Assembly (NCBI GenBank): GCA_044229235.1
Contig: JBGATH010000005.1
Location: forward strand, 103,400-167,399
DNA from: UKL13-2 sp044229235
Lineage (GTDB): Bacteria; Pseudomonadota; Gammaproteobacteria; Burkholderiales; Usitatibacteraceae
Reading direction: 5' to 3'
DNA length: 64,000 nucleotides
Shown here: positions 54,885 to 63,760 of the stretch, piece by piece
Numbering within the stretch: the stretch's first letter is position 1
Layout of the letters: each line of letters begins with the position of its first letter
Translations under genes and position numbers: made by a program
Notes under the pieces: generated by a model
What the model was told of the DNA's origin: nothing
The model's input: the letters and a program-made list of their open reading frames with translations, nothing else
Databases searched by the model: none

Positions 54885-55430
54885 TCAGAAGTTGCCGTTC
54901 ATCACCAGCAGACTCATGTTCAGCAGCGACGCGAATGCCACCCACGCCAGGTACGGCGCCAGCAGCCACGCCGCCAGACGGTCCAGCGGGTGAAAGTGCT
55001 GGACGGTGACGATGATGGCCAGTGCCATGCACAGGATCACCGCCAGACCGCCCGTCAGAGAATGCGCGCCGAAGAACACCGGGGTCCACGACGCGTTCAG
55101 CGCCAGCTGCACGGCAAACATGCGCAGTGCCCGCGTCCGTGCCGGTGACGGCGACAAACGCCAGATGCGCCCCACGGCAATTCCCATGAGGATGTAAAGC
55201 AAGGTCCACGTCGGGGCGAACAGCCAGTTCGGCGGATTGAAAAACGGCTTGTTCAGTGCCGCGTACCATTCGCCCGGCCGGAACATGGCACCGAACACGC
55301 TGCCGATGCCGAGACATAACACCATGCCCGCGACGATCGGCAGCGCGCGCATCAGCAGCGATGCGTCCGCAGCAACGGGCGGGTTCGGGGGTAACTCAGC
55401 GGATGGTTTTGCAGGGATATCGGATTGCAT
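54885..55430 (-). CDS. TspO/MBR family membrane protein
   Basis: 181 residues from the ATG at 55430. Five membrane helices, with the TspO signature FNPPNWLFAPTWTLLYILMGIAVG (residues about 67-90) and WTPVFFGAH. TspO proteins bind tetrapyrroles and steroid-like ligands. The N-terminal ~30 residues are a low-complexity Pro/Ala tail, unusual but seen in some members. Confidence 0.9.
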   Translation of the reverse strand: MQSDIPAKPSAELPPNPPVAADASLLMRALPIVAGMVLCLGIGSVFGAMFRPGEWYAALNKPFFNPPNWLFAPTWTLLYILMGIAVGRIWRLSPSPARTRALRMFAVQLALNASWTPVFFGAHSLTGGLAVILCMALAIIVTVQHFHPLDRLAAWLLAPYLAWVAFASLLNMSLLVMNGNF

Positions 55431-55595
55431 GCAGACTCGCGCGAGGTTCGATCGGTGTGCGCGATTATGCGAAAGAACGCCGTGGCTGGCGTACACCGAC
55501 AGTCGCAGGCATTGCTACCCGGGCGGACATGCTCAACGGGAACTTCCATCGAACCGGCAACCTGACACGTTCATGCGCCGGATCGCGCAAACCTG

Positions 55596-56519
55596 TTACC
55601 CGCCGAGCCCGAACATGAACGCGATGTGTTGCGGCGGATTGAACCGGCTGATGCCGACCCCGTGGTACGGGTTCGGGCCATTGAGCGATTCCGGCTCGGC
55701 AGTCCAGACACGGATGTGGTCGGCGGGGATGCGTAGCGCCGCGTAGGTGCGCGCAAGCAGCGCAGCGGTGTTTTCCTTGCCGTGATAGCCGGCAAACCAG
55801 CGCGCGGGCGGCGTGGCGCTGGCGCGCGACAGCCACGGCGCCAGCACTGGCGGTGCGCCGTAACTATCCCAGGGGCTGGAGAACAGAACTGCGCGGGCCA
55901 CGCGCTGCTCCTGGGCAATAAAGGCCGCCATGCCCGCGCCCTGCGACTGGCCGGTGACGATGACGCGCGACCAGTTCACGCGGCCGTTGTCGAGGTAGCG
56001 GTTCCAGCCTTCGCCCGGGTGCGTGCGCTGCAAGGTTTCCAGCAGCCACACCAGGCGCGGCACGATGGCGTCCATGGGTTCATCGTCGATGACATCGATG
56101 GTGTTGGTGCCATATAGCCGTTTCGCGCGTACTTTGGCCGCGCAGTCCGGATCAGGGTAGCGCGGGCACACCTGCTGGATGGCCTCGCGGGTGTTGTAGC
56201 TGATGGAGACGACGCGCATGCCGGCTCGCAGCAACTGCGGGAAGAAGGCGAGTTCTCGCGGCTTGCCGCCAGTGCCGGCCATGAACAGCACCAGCGGTGC
56301 ATCGGCGCTGTCGCGCGCCGGCTCGAAGGCCACATAGTGCGGATCGTCGAAACGCGTGATGGCGGTGTGCGTTGCGGACGGCTTGATCTGGTGAACCACG
56401 GGCGCGGCGTGGGCCGCGGCCGGCGCCAACAGCCCGGGCGGTTGCGATGCACACCCGGCAATCAGCAGCATCGTGAATGCAACAGCAGGCATACCAGCGC
56501 GCACGCCGGACAGCTTCAT
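55596..56519 (-). CDS. Lipoprotein alpha/beta hydrolase
   Basis: 307 residues from the ATG at 56519. The N-terminus ends with a lipobox LLIAGC (about 18-23), so it is an outer- or inner-membrane lipoprotein. LVLFMAGTGGKPRELAFFPQLL and the nucleophile elbow GQSQGAGMAAFIA (about 177) are the hydrolase landmarks; a C-terminal GVGISRFNPPQHIAF has the His. BPSS1187-like esterase family. Confidence 0.85.
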   Translation of the reverse strand: MKLSGVRAGMPAVAFTMLLIAGCASQPPGLLAPAAAHAAPVVHQIKPSATHTAITRFDDPHYVAFEPARDSADAPLVLFMAGTGGKPRELAFFPQLLRAGMRVVSISYNTREAIQQVCPRYPDPDCAAKVRAKRLYGTNTIDVIDDEPMDAIVPRLVWLLETLQRTHPGEGWNRYLDNGRVNWSRVIVTGQSQGAGMAAFIAQEQRVARAVLFSSPWDSYGAPPVLAPWLSRASATPPARWFAGYHGKENTAALLARTYAALRIPADHIRVWTAEPESLNGPNPYHGVGISRFNPPQHIAFMFGLGG

Positions 56520-56529
56520 CGCATGACCT

Positions 56530-57639
56530 TCACTTGCCGGTCGCCCCATCGTCCGCCACCACCACGCGATTACGCCCGCCCTCCTTGGCGCGGTACATGG
56601 CATCGTCAGCGGCCTTCAACAACGCCGGCCAGCGGCCTTCAGCGAACTCGGGCTCGATCTGCGCACCTGCCACACCAAAGCTCGCCGTGGTGCCCTTGTG
56701 GCCGGTGACCGGCGACACGCTCGCTTCGAGCGTCGCGCGCATGCGTTCGGCCAGCACCCGCGCCGCCGCCTCGCTGGTGTCGGGCAGGATGGCCAGGAAT
56801 TCCTCGCCGCCCCAGCGCCCCAGCGAATCGGAGTCACGCGCTTCCTTCCGCAACTGCATGGCCACACTGCGGATGACCTTGTCGCCGGCGTCGTGGCCAT
56901 GCCGGTCGTTGATGAGCTTGAAGTGATCGATGTCGCAAAGGATCACCGACAGCGGCTGGCGCGAGCGCGCCGCGCGGGTGACATGCTGCATGCCGGCTTC
57001 GTCCAGCGCGCGGCGATTGGCAAGGCCGGTCAGCGCATCGGTGCGGGCCTCGTGTTTCAGGTCCTGCTCCAGCATGAAGGCGCGGCGGTTTGCGGCTTCA
57101 AAGATGCGCGCCAGCAGCAGGCTGACCGCCACCGCCAGGCCGATGAAGATGGCCGCATTGATGGCGGCAAAGCGCCCGACCCCGGCCAGCCACATGATCA
57201 CGGCCACGGCCGGCAGCGGCAACGCATTGAGCACAAAAATCTCGCGCCGGTCGATGGCCATGTAGGGCGCGGCAAACAGCACCGCCATCAACCCGGCCAG
57301 GCCGACGATGTAGCCATCCTTCAGGAATGCAATGGCGCCCGCCACCGACAGCACGCCGGCCGCGTAGCGCACGCGCGCGATTGTCGGTGCCCAATCGCGG
57401 CGATCGCTGCGGCGCTGCACGATGCCGGTCAATACGATCACCACTGCCCCCACCACCCGCACCGCCAATGCGCGCGGCCAGTTCACCGGATCGACAAACC
57501 AGTCCCAGAAACCGAATAGCAGGATCAGCGCAGCCACCAGCCAATAGGTGCTGACATTGATCTCCGCCAGCGCCGCGATGCGCGCGTCGCGAAAGCCGGC
57601 TTCGACGGGTGGCGGAAAGGGTTCGATTTTGGGCTGCAT
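56530..57639 (-). CDS. Diguanylate cyclase (GGDEF domain) with N-terminal membrane sensor
   Basis: 369 residues. Six hydrophobic helices (about 35-190) form a membrane sensor, then the GGDEF domain begins RTDALTGLANRRALDEAG with the active loop WGGEEFLAILP (GGEEF). The RxxD inhibitory site is not visible five residues upstream of it. Makes c-di-GMP. Sits between a lipoprotein hydrolase and the nap operon. Confidence 0.92.
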   Translation of the reverse strand: MQPKIEPFPPPVEAGFRDARIAALAEINVSTYWLVAALILLFGFWDWFVDPVNWPRALAVRVVGAVVIVLTGIVQRRSDRRDWAPTIARVRYAAGVLSVAGAIAFLKDGYIVGLAGLMAVLFAAPYMAIDRREIFVLNALPLPAVAVIMWLAGVGRFAAINAAIFIGLAVAVSLLLARIFEAANRRAFMLEQDLKHEARTDALTGLANRRALDEAGMQHVTRAARSRQPLSVILCDIDHFKLINDRHGHDAGDKVIRSVAMQLRKEARDSDSLGRWGGEEFLAILPDTSEAAARVLAERMRATLEASVSPVTGHKGTTASFGVAGAQIEPEFAEGRWPALLKAADDAMYRAKEGGRNRVVVADDGATGK

Positions 57640-57711
57640 CGGTCGCTATGGTGGCATGGAACCGGCAACGATGTGCGCCGGGGCGGGCACTGCAAGTCGC
57701 GCGCAACCAAT

Positions 57712-57780
57712 GATCAAACTACAGGCGTTGCCGCGGCTTCCCGGCACTTTATTGCCTGGAAGCCGCGCCAGTGCTTGATC
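57712..57780. repeat. Palindromic intergenic repeat, copy 6
   Basis: 69 bases: GATCAA...GCGTTGCCGCGGCTTC, inner GGCA/TGCC pair, GAAGCCGCG, CCAGTGCTTGATC. Located between the diguanylate cyclase and napC. Confidence 0.7.
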
Positions 57781-57822
57781 TACACTACGTTATCGCCAGT
57801 GAAACGGGTGGGCGTGGACCGC

Positions 57823-58554
57823 TTATTTGCCCGCCGGCGGAGGTGCTGCCGGGGTGGGTGCCGGGGTGGGTGCCGGGGTGGCCGCCGCGGGCGCAGGTGC
57901 GACCACTGGCGGATTCAGCGGTTTGTCGGACGGCAGCTCGGCCGAGTCGGGCTTGGGCGCGCCGATGTGCTGCTCGATCGGCGGCAGCGTATGCGCGATG
58001 CCCTTGTGGCAATCGATGCAGGTGTGGCCCTGGTTGAAGGCGATCTGGTGCATCGATGCCGCGCGCCGGTTCTGCTCGGCGTAGTCCATCGACGTAAACG
58101 TGTGACAGTTGCGGCATTCCTGGCTGTCATTGCGTTTCATCCGGTCCCACTCATGCTGCGCGAGTTCCAGCCGCTTGGCATTGAATTTCTCCGGCGTGTT
58201 GATGCTGCCCAGTGCCTTGTGCAGCAGTTCGTTGCTCGCCTGGATCTTGCGGATTATTTTCGGAATCCACTGCTTGGGAACGTGGCAGTCCGGGCAGGTG
58301 GCGCGCACGCCGGTACGGTTCTGGTAATGGATGGTGTTGCGGTATTCGACGTAAACGTTTTTCTCCATCTCGTGACAGGAGATACAGAACGTTTCGGTAT
58401 TGGTGGCCTCGAGCACGGTATTGAAGCCGCCCCAGAAGACGATGCCGGCGATGAACGAGAGGCCCAGCGCGCTGGTGGCGATGCCCCAGGCCCACTTCGC
58501 CAACTTCGACATCTTGCCGGTAAGCTTGCCATTCACATTGAGGTTGTCGGTCAT
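57823..58554 (-). CDS. napC: NapC, tetraheme c-type cytochrome quinol dehydrogenase
   Basis: 243 residues. N-terminal membrane anchor (about 20-45), then four CxxCH heme sites: CISCH (about 57), CPDCH (about 87), CRNCH (about 147), CIDCH (about 177). Passes electrons from the quinol pool to NapB/NapA. The C-terminus has a Pro/Ala tail (PAPTPAPTPAAPPPAGK) not needed by known NapC proteins. Last gene of the nap operon, 11 bases after napB. Confidence 0.95.
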   Translation of the reverse strand: MTDNLNVNGKLTGKMSKLAKWAWGIATSALGLSFIAGIVFWGGFNTVLEATNTETFCISCHEMEKNVYVEYRNTIHYQNRTGVRATCPDCHVPKQWIPKIIRKIQASNELLHKALGSINTPEKFNAKRLELAQHEWDRMKRNDSQECRNCHTFTSMDYAEQNRRAASMHQIAFNQGHTCIDCHKGIAHTLPPIEQHIGAPKPDSAELPSDKPLNPPVVAPAPAAATPAPTPAPTPAAPPPAGK

Positions 58555-58565
58555 GGCGGGCTACC

Positions 58566-59027
58566 CTATTGCAGGCCGCGGGCGCGCTTGAAGGTGTTTT
58601 CCACCAGCGGCTTGGCGTCCGTTTGTGCAACATGGCACTGGTTGCAGAAGTAGCGGCGCGGGCTGATGTTATCGAGCTCCTGGCCGCCGCGATCGCGGAA
58701 GTGTGTCACGCTGACCTTGGTCGCGCCGCTGGTCTTGGTCTTCTGCCAGGCATGACAGTCCATGCACTTGTTGAAATTCTTGGTGACCTGATAGCCGCTG
58801 GTGGTGTGCGGAATCAACGGCGGCTGTTGCACGAAATCGCGGTCGAAGACGATGTGGTCACGCTCCTGGTGCGAGGCCGTGGGGGGATTGTCCTGGTTGA
58901 CCGGCGTGCCGCCACGCAGGCCCTGGACCTTGACCGGTTCCGGCGTTTTTTCAGGCGCGGCGTGCAGCGCGAAAGCCGCGAGGAAAGCAGCGGAGAGCAG
59001 CAACTTCAGGAGGGCATGGACCTTCAT
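58566..59027 (-). CDS. napB: NapB, diheme cytochrome subunit of periplasmic nitrate reductase
   Basis: 153 residues. Signal peptide ends AFALHAA. Two heme sites: CMDCHAW (about 87) and CNQCH (about 129). Electron-transfer subunit of NapAB in the periplasm. Good AAAGGA upstream of the ATG. Two bases separate it from the napH stop. Confidence 0.95.
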   Translation of the reverse strand: MKVHALLKLLLSAAFLAAFALHAAPEKTPEPVKVQGLRGGTPVNQDNPPTASHQERDHIVFDRDFVQQPPLIPHTTSGYQVTKNFNKCMDCHAWQKTKTSGATKVSVTHFRDRGGQELDNISPRRYFCNQCHVAQTDAKPLVENTFKRARGLQ

Positions 59028-59029
59028 GG

Positions 59030-59887
59030 TCAGTCCTTTCTGGTATCAAAACGATGGGTGAATACAAAAACGTCGGGGCCGCATACATCGATGCAGCGGC
59101 CGCAATTTGTGCAGGCAGAATCCTTGATGAGCGGCCCGGCGCCGCCTTTGCCTTTGAGCGCCGGCATGATCACCTGCGGCTCCGGGCACACGGCGTAGCA
59201 ATCCGCGCAGTCGTTGCAGCGGCTGGCATGCTGCGCCGACACCCGCAGCAGGCTCGCCTTGCCGATCAGCGAGTAGGTGGCGCCGACCGGACAGACGTGA
59301 CCGCACCAGCCGCGCGGCGCGATGAACAGGTCAAACAGGAACACGGCCGCCGCCGCGCCCCATGCGGCGGCGCCACCGAAGATGATTGCGCGCTGCGTCA
59401 TCGACACCGGATTGACGAATTCCCACACCGCCTGGCCGGTGATGGCGCAGGCCAGCAGCACGGCGCCGATCAGCCAGTACCGCAGCCCGGCATCCGGCGT
59501 GCGACCGGCGCTGAAATTGAGTTTGCGGCGCAGCCAGCCGGCCGCATCGGTCACGGCATTCACCGGGCACACCCAGCTGCAGAAAACGCGACCACCCAGC
59601 GCCGCGTACAGCGCGATGACCACGCCCGCGCCGATCAGCGCGCTGGTCTCGGGAAGGTGGCGCGTGGCTAGCACCTGCGCCAGCACCAGCGGATCGGTCA
59701 GCGGAATCACCTCCAGCAGCAGGCTGCCGGAAAGATTGCCCTTGATGATCCAGATGCCCGCCAGCGGGCCGAGCAGGAACAGCCCCAAAACCGCCAGTTG
59801 CGACAGGCGCCGCAGCAGCAGGTAGCGATGCGCCAGCCACCAGCCCTTTTCGGCCACAGCGGCACCAGGCAGGATCATGGCAGTCAC
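59030..59887 (-). CDS. napH: NapH, membrane iron-sulfur quinol dehydrogenase
   Basis: 285 residues. Four membrane helices, two cytoplasmic CxxxCP motifs (FCSWVCPVN, GWCGHVCPVG) and two C-terminal 4Fe-4S ferredoxin clusters (CNDCADCYAVCPE, CTNCGRCIDVCG). Accepts quinol electrons with NapG. The ATG overlaps the napG stop (ATGA). Confidence 0.95.
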   Translation of the reverse strand: MTAMILPGAAVAEKGWWLAHRYLLLRRLSQLAVLGLFLLGPLAGIWIIKGNLSGSLLLEVIPLTDPLVLAQVLATRHLPETSALIGAGVVIALYAALGGRVFCSWVCPVNAVTDAAGWLRRKLNFSAGRTPDAGLRYWLIGAVLLACAITGQAVWEFVNPVSMTQRAIIFGGAAAWGAAAAVFLFDLFIAPRGWCGHVCPVGATYSLIGKASLLRVSAQHASRCNDCADCYAVCPEPQVIMPALKGKGGAGPLIKDSACTNCGRCIDVCGPDVFVFTHRFDTRKD

Positions 59888-60690
59888 TTGCGCGCCTCCG
59901 CTGCCGGTGCCGCGGGATACGCTTCGCGCCCCGAGCGCAGCGGCACCAGATCACCGGCCACCGGTGTTTCGGGAAGCCGTTGCACCGGCTGGCCAAAATG
60001 CGGCCGCCCGGCCTGATTGCCTGGCTCCCAGCCGATGCGATAGTGGTGCCCCAGTTCGCCTCGCGCGAGTCCGGCCGGCAGCACCTTGATCGCGGCTTTC
60101 TCCAGCACACAACTTTTCTCGCACTTGCCGCAGCCGGTGCAGGCCTCGGCATGTACGGTAGGCAGCAGCATCGCGTGCCGGTCGCTGCGCGGATTGCTGA
60201 ACTTTTCCAGCGTGATGGCCTTGTCGATCACCGGACAGACGCGGTAGCACACGTCGCAGCGCAGGCCGAGGAAATTGAGGCAGTTTTCCTCGTCGACCAG
60301 CACCGCCACGCCCATCTTCGCCTTGTTGATGTCGGTGAGCGCATGATCCAGGGCGCCGGTGGGGCAGGCTTTCACGCAGGGAATGCCTTCACACATTTCA
60401 CAGGGAATGTCGCGCGCCTCGAAGTACGGCGTGCCGATGGCCACATCGCTGTCGAGTGCGTTGCTCCAGGTGGACAGGCGCAGGTTCTTCGGCGGGCAGT
60501 CGCGCACGCACAGGCCGCAGCGGATGCAGGCGCCGAGGAATTTGTCCTCGCTGATCGCGCCCGGCGGACGCAGGGCTTGCGATGCACGCGCGGCGGCGCT
60601 GCGACCGAACACGGCCGCACCGCCGGCGAGCAGGCAGGCGCTGGTGGCGCTCGCCGCCCCCTTCAACCATGCGCGTCGTGACAATCCCAT
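59884..60690 (-). CDS. napG: NapG, periplasmic ferredoxin-type protein
   Basis: 268 residues. Tat signal SRRAWLKGAASAT, then four 4Fe-4S clusters: CIRCGLCVRDCPP, CEMCEGIPCVKACPTG, CDVCYRVCPV and CTGCGKCEKSCVLEKAA. Transfers electrons from NapH to NapB. 16 bases follow napA. Confidence 0.95.
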   Translation of the reverse strand: MGLSRRAWLKGAASATSACLLAGGAAVFGRSAAARASQALRPPGAISEDKFLGACIRCGLCVRDCPPKNLRLSTWSNALDSDVAIGTPYFEARDIPCEMCEGIPCVKACPTGALDHALTDINKAKMGVAVLVDEENCLNFLGLRCDVCYRVCPVIDKAITLEKFSNPRSDRHAMLLPTVHAEACTGCGKCEKSCVLEKAAIKVLPAGLARGELGHHYRIGWEPGNQAGRPHFGQPVQRLPETPVAGDLVPLRSGREAYPAAPAAEARK

Positions 60691-60706
60691 TGCTCGTGGC
60701 TTTCGA

Positions 60707-63262
60707 TCAGGCCCGCGATACCTTGACCGCGCATTTCTTGAAATCGGTCTCTTTCGAGATCGGGCAGGTCGCGTCCAGCGTGAGCTTGTTGATCAGGCGG
60801 CCTTCGTCGAAGAACGGCACGAAGATCAAACCGCGCGGCACCTTGTTGCGGCCCTTGGTCTCGACATGCGCGAGGATTTCACCGCGGCGCGAGGCCACCT
60901 TGATCTGCATGCCGCGCTGGATGCCCCGGTCCTTGGCGTCATCCGGATGCATGAACACCACCGCTTCCGGCACGGCGCGATGCAACTCCGCCACACGCCG
61001 CGTCATCGAACCGGTATGCCAGTGTTCCAGCACGCGACCGGTACAGAGCCACAGGTCGAAATCCTTGTCCGGTGCCTCGGCCGCGGCCTGGTAAGGCAAC
61101 GCGAAAATGTTGGCCTTGCCGTCCTTGGCGCCATAGAAGCGCACGCCTTCGCCTTTCTTCACATATGGGTCGTAGCCCTCGCGGAAGCGCCACAGCGTTT
61201 CCTTGCCGTCAACCACCGGCCAGCGCAGGCCGCGCGCCTCGTGATAGGTGTCGAACGGGGCAAGATCGTGCGCATGCCCGCGGCCGAATTCGGCATATTC
61301 CTCGAACAGGCCTTTTTGCAGGTAAAAGCCGAAGGCCTTGCCCTCGTCGTTGTTGTAGTCCTTGATGTACTTGCTGTTGACCTTGGCGAGATCGGCCATC
61401 GGGAATTTGTTGACCTTGCCGTTCCGGTACAGCACGTCGAACAGCGTCTTACCCTTGTACTCGGGCTTTTTAGCCAGCAACTCGGCGGGCCAGACCTCTT
61501 CCATCTTGAAGCGCTTGGAAAACTCCACGTACTGCCACAAGTCGGATTTCGACTGGCCGGGTGCGGCCACCTGCTGGCGCCAGAACTGCGTGCGCCGCTC
61601 GGCATTGCCGAAAGCGCCCTCCTTCTCCACCCACATCGCTGAGGGCAGGATCAGGTCGGCCGCCATCGCGCTCACGGTCGGGTAAGCATCGCTGACCACG
61701 ACGAAGGTTTCCGGATTGCGCCAGCCCGGCAGGATTTCACCGTTGATGTTCGGTCCGGCCTGCATGTTGTTGGTGGTGCTGGTCCAGTAGCACTTGAGCT
61801 TGCCGTCCTTCAGTGCGCGGCTTTGCGCCACCGCGTGCAGGCCGATCTTGTCATTGAGCGTGCCGGGCGGCAGCTGCCAGATTTCTTCCGTGTGCTTGCG
61901 GTGGTCGGGATTGGTCACCACCATGTCGGCCGGCAGGCGGTGCGAAAAGGTGCCCACTTCACGCGCGGTGCCGCAGGCGCTGGGCTGACCGGTGAGCGAG
62001 AACGGGCTGTTGCCCGGCTGGCTGATCTTGCCGGTCAGCAGGTGAATGTTGTAAATCATGTTGTTGGCCCAGGTACCGCGCGTGTGCTGGTTGAAGCCCA
62101 TGGTCCACAGCGACATCACCTTGACCTTCGGATCGGCGTAGATTTTCGCCAGGTCTTCGAGCTGCTTGACCGGCACGCCGGAAATCTGGCTGGTCTTCTC
62201 TGCCGTGTATTCGGACACGAACTTGGCGTATTCCTCGAAGGTCATCGGCGTGGAATCGTTCGGATTGCCCTTGGGCTTGCCGTCGGCGCCGGGATAGCCG
62301 TTGCTCTTTGCATCCTTTTCCAGCGCATGCGCGGGACGAAGGCCGTAGCCGATGTCGTCCGCGCCCTTCTTGAAGTTCACGTGCTTCTTGACGAACTCGG
62401 TGTTCACCTTGTTGTTGGAAATGAGGTAGTGCGCGATGTAATTGAGGATCGCGAGGTCGGTCTGCGGCTTGAAAATGATGCCGCTGTCGGCGAGATCGAA
62501 GCTGCGATGTTCGAACGTGGACAGCACCACCACCTTGCTGTTCGGGTTCGACAGGCGCCGGTCGGTGATGCGGCTCCACAGCACCGGATGCATTTCGGCC
62601 ATGTTCGAACCCCACAGCACGAAGGCGTCGGCCTGCTCTATGTCGTCGTAGCAGCCCATCGGCTCGTCGATGCCGAAGGTGCGCATGAAACCGGCGACGG
62701 CACTGGCCATGCAGTGACGCGCGTTCGGGTCGAGATTGTTGGACCGGAACCCCGCCTTCCACAGCTTGGCGGCGGCATAGCCTTCGAAAATGGTCCACTG
62801 GCCGGAGCCGAACATGCCCACCGCGCCGGGGCCGTCTTTCTTCAAGGCCGCTTTCCATTTCGTAGCCATCAGGTCAAACGCTTCATCCCAGCTCACCGAT
62901 ACGAATTCGCCCGACTTGTCGTACTTGCCGTCCTTCTTGCGCATCAACGGCGTGGTGAGGCGATCCTTGCCGTACATGATCTTGGAAAGGAAGTAGCCCT
63001 TGATGCAATTGAGGCCGCGATTGACGGGTGAATCGGGATCGCCCTGCGAGGCCACCACCCGGCCATCCTGCACGCCCACCATCACCGAGCAGCCGGTGCC
63101 GCAGAAACGGCACGGCGCCTTGTCCCAGCGCACCGCTACGTCGGCGGCAGTTTTTACCGGAATTGTCTTGTCCTGCGCCGCAGTGTTGAGCGGAATTCCG
63201 GCAGCGGCCGCACTTGCGACCAGCGCCTGTGTTTTGAGGAAGTCTCGGCGGTTGGGGTTCAT
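60707..63262 (-). CDS. napA: NapA, catalytic subunit of periplasmic nitrate reductase
   Basis: 851 residues. Tat signal NRRDFLKTQALV, 4Fe-4S cysteines C51, C54, C58 (CRFCGTGC) and C86 (LNC), and the molybdenum-binding Cys in NARHCMAS (about 184). Reduces nitrate to nitrite in the periplasm with bis-MGD molybdenum. ATG overlaps the napD stop. Confidence 0.97.
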   Translation of the reverse strand: MNPNRRDFLKTQALVASAAAAGIPLNTAAQDKTIPVKTAADVAVRWDKAPCRFCGTGCSVMVGVQDGRVVASQGDPDSPVNRGLNCIKGYFLSKIMYGKDRLTTPLMRKKDGKYDKSGEFVSVSWDEAFDLMATKWKAALKKDGPGAVGMFGSGQWTIFEGYAAAKLWKAGFRSNNLDPNARHCMASAVAGFMRTFGIDEPMGCYDDIEQADAFVLWGSNMAEMHPVLWSRITDRRLSNPNSKVVVLSTFEHRSFDLADSGIIFKPQTDLAILNYIAHYLISNNKVNTEFVKKHVNFKKGADDIGYGLRPAHALEKDAKSNGYPGADGKPKGNPNDSTPMTFEEYAKFVSEYTAEKTSQISGVPVKQLEDLAKIYADPKVKVMSLWTMGFNQHTRGTWANNMIYNIHLLTGKISQPGNSPFSLTGQPSACGTAREVGTFSHRLPADMVVTNPDHRKHTEEIWQLPPGTLNDKIGLHAVAQSRALKDGKLKCYWTSTTNNMQAGPNINGEILPGWRNPETFVVVSDAYPTVSAMAADLILPSAMWVEKEGAFGNAERRTQFWRQQVAAPGQSKSDLWQYVEFSKRFKMEEVWPAELLAKKPEYKGKTLFDVLYRNGKVNKFPMADLAKVNSKYIKDYNNDEGKAFGFYLQKGLFEEYAEFGRGHAHDLAPFDTYHEARGLRWPVVDGKETLWRFREGYDPYVKKGEGVRFYGAKDGKANIFALPYQAAAEAPDKDFDLWLCTGRVLEHWHTGSMTRRVAELHRAVPEAVVFMHPDDAKDRGIQRGMQIKVASRRGEILAHVETKGRNKVPRGLIFVPFFDEGRLINKLTLDATCPISKETDFKKCAVKVSRA

Positions 63263-63654
63263 ATCAAGGTCTCCGTGGAATTGGCTTGCGGTGCCGGCTT
63301 GTCGATGGAAGGGATGTCTGTTTGCGGGTTGCCGGCGGGTTTGCCCCGCCAGGCGCGGTAGTCGCTCATGTCGTCGGTGACCAGCGGCGGTGCATCGGGG
63401 CCCGAATATTCGTAAACGAGGGAGGTGCTGAGCACATCCGGCCAGCAGGCGATTTCGTTGAGCAGGCCTGCGGCGCTGCGTATTTCCGGCGCGTCTGGTG
63501 CATCGCCCGCGGAGGTCGTATCCTCCATCACGATGACAATGCGGCCGTCGCCTGGATTGAGGGCAATATCCACTCCCGGCAGGCGGGCAAGGATTGCCAG
63601 AGTGGCGGAGAGTTTGGCGGGGTGAACCCGCACGACAGCGCCGAGAATGCTCAT
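63259..63654 (-). CDS. napD: NapD, NapA maturation chaperone
   Basis: 131 residues from the ATG at 63654 (MSILGAVVRVHPAKLSAT). The first ~80 residues are the NapD fold that shields the NapA Tat signal. A C-terminal extension of ~40 residues (SDYRAWRGKPAGNPQT...) exceeds the usual ~90. First gene of napDAGHBC. Confidence 0.88.
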   Translation of the reverse strand: MSILGAVVRVHPAKLSATLAILARLPGVDIALNPGDGRIVIVMEDTTSAGDAPDAPEIRSAAGLLNEIACWPDVLSTSLVYEYSGPDAPPLVTDDMSDYRAWRGKPAGNPQTDIPSIDKPAPQANSTETLI

Positions 63655-63710
63655 AGGTTTGCCCTGATTTGGTGCGTGGCCCAACCTTACGCCGCGCTGG
63701 CTGACCGCAT

Positions 63711-63724
63711 TTGATCTAAATCAA
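63711..63724. promoter_or_regulatory. FNR/ANR-type binding site
   Basis: TTGATCTAAATCAA exactly matches TTGATnnnnATCAA. It lies between napD and the divergent napF. For napD a class II position gives a start near 63676 with a TAAGGT -10-like hexamer at 63683-63688. Oxygen-limited activation of both sides is expected. Confidence 0.85.
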
Positions 63725-63760
63725 ACCGCCTATGGTGGTCACGCTTACCTTTCAATTGCC

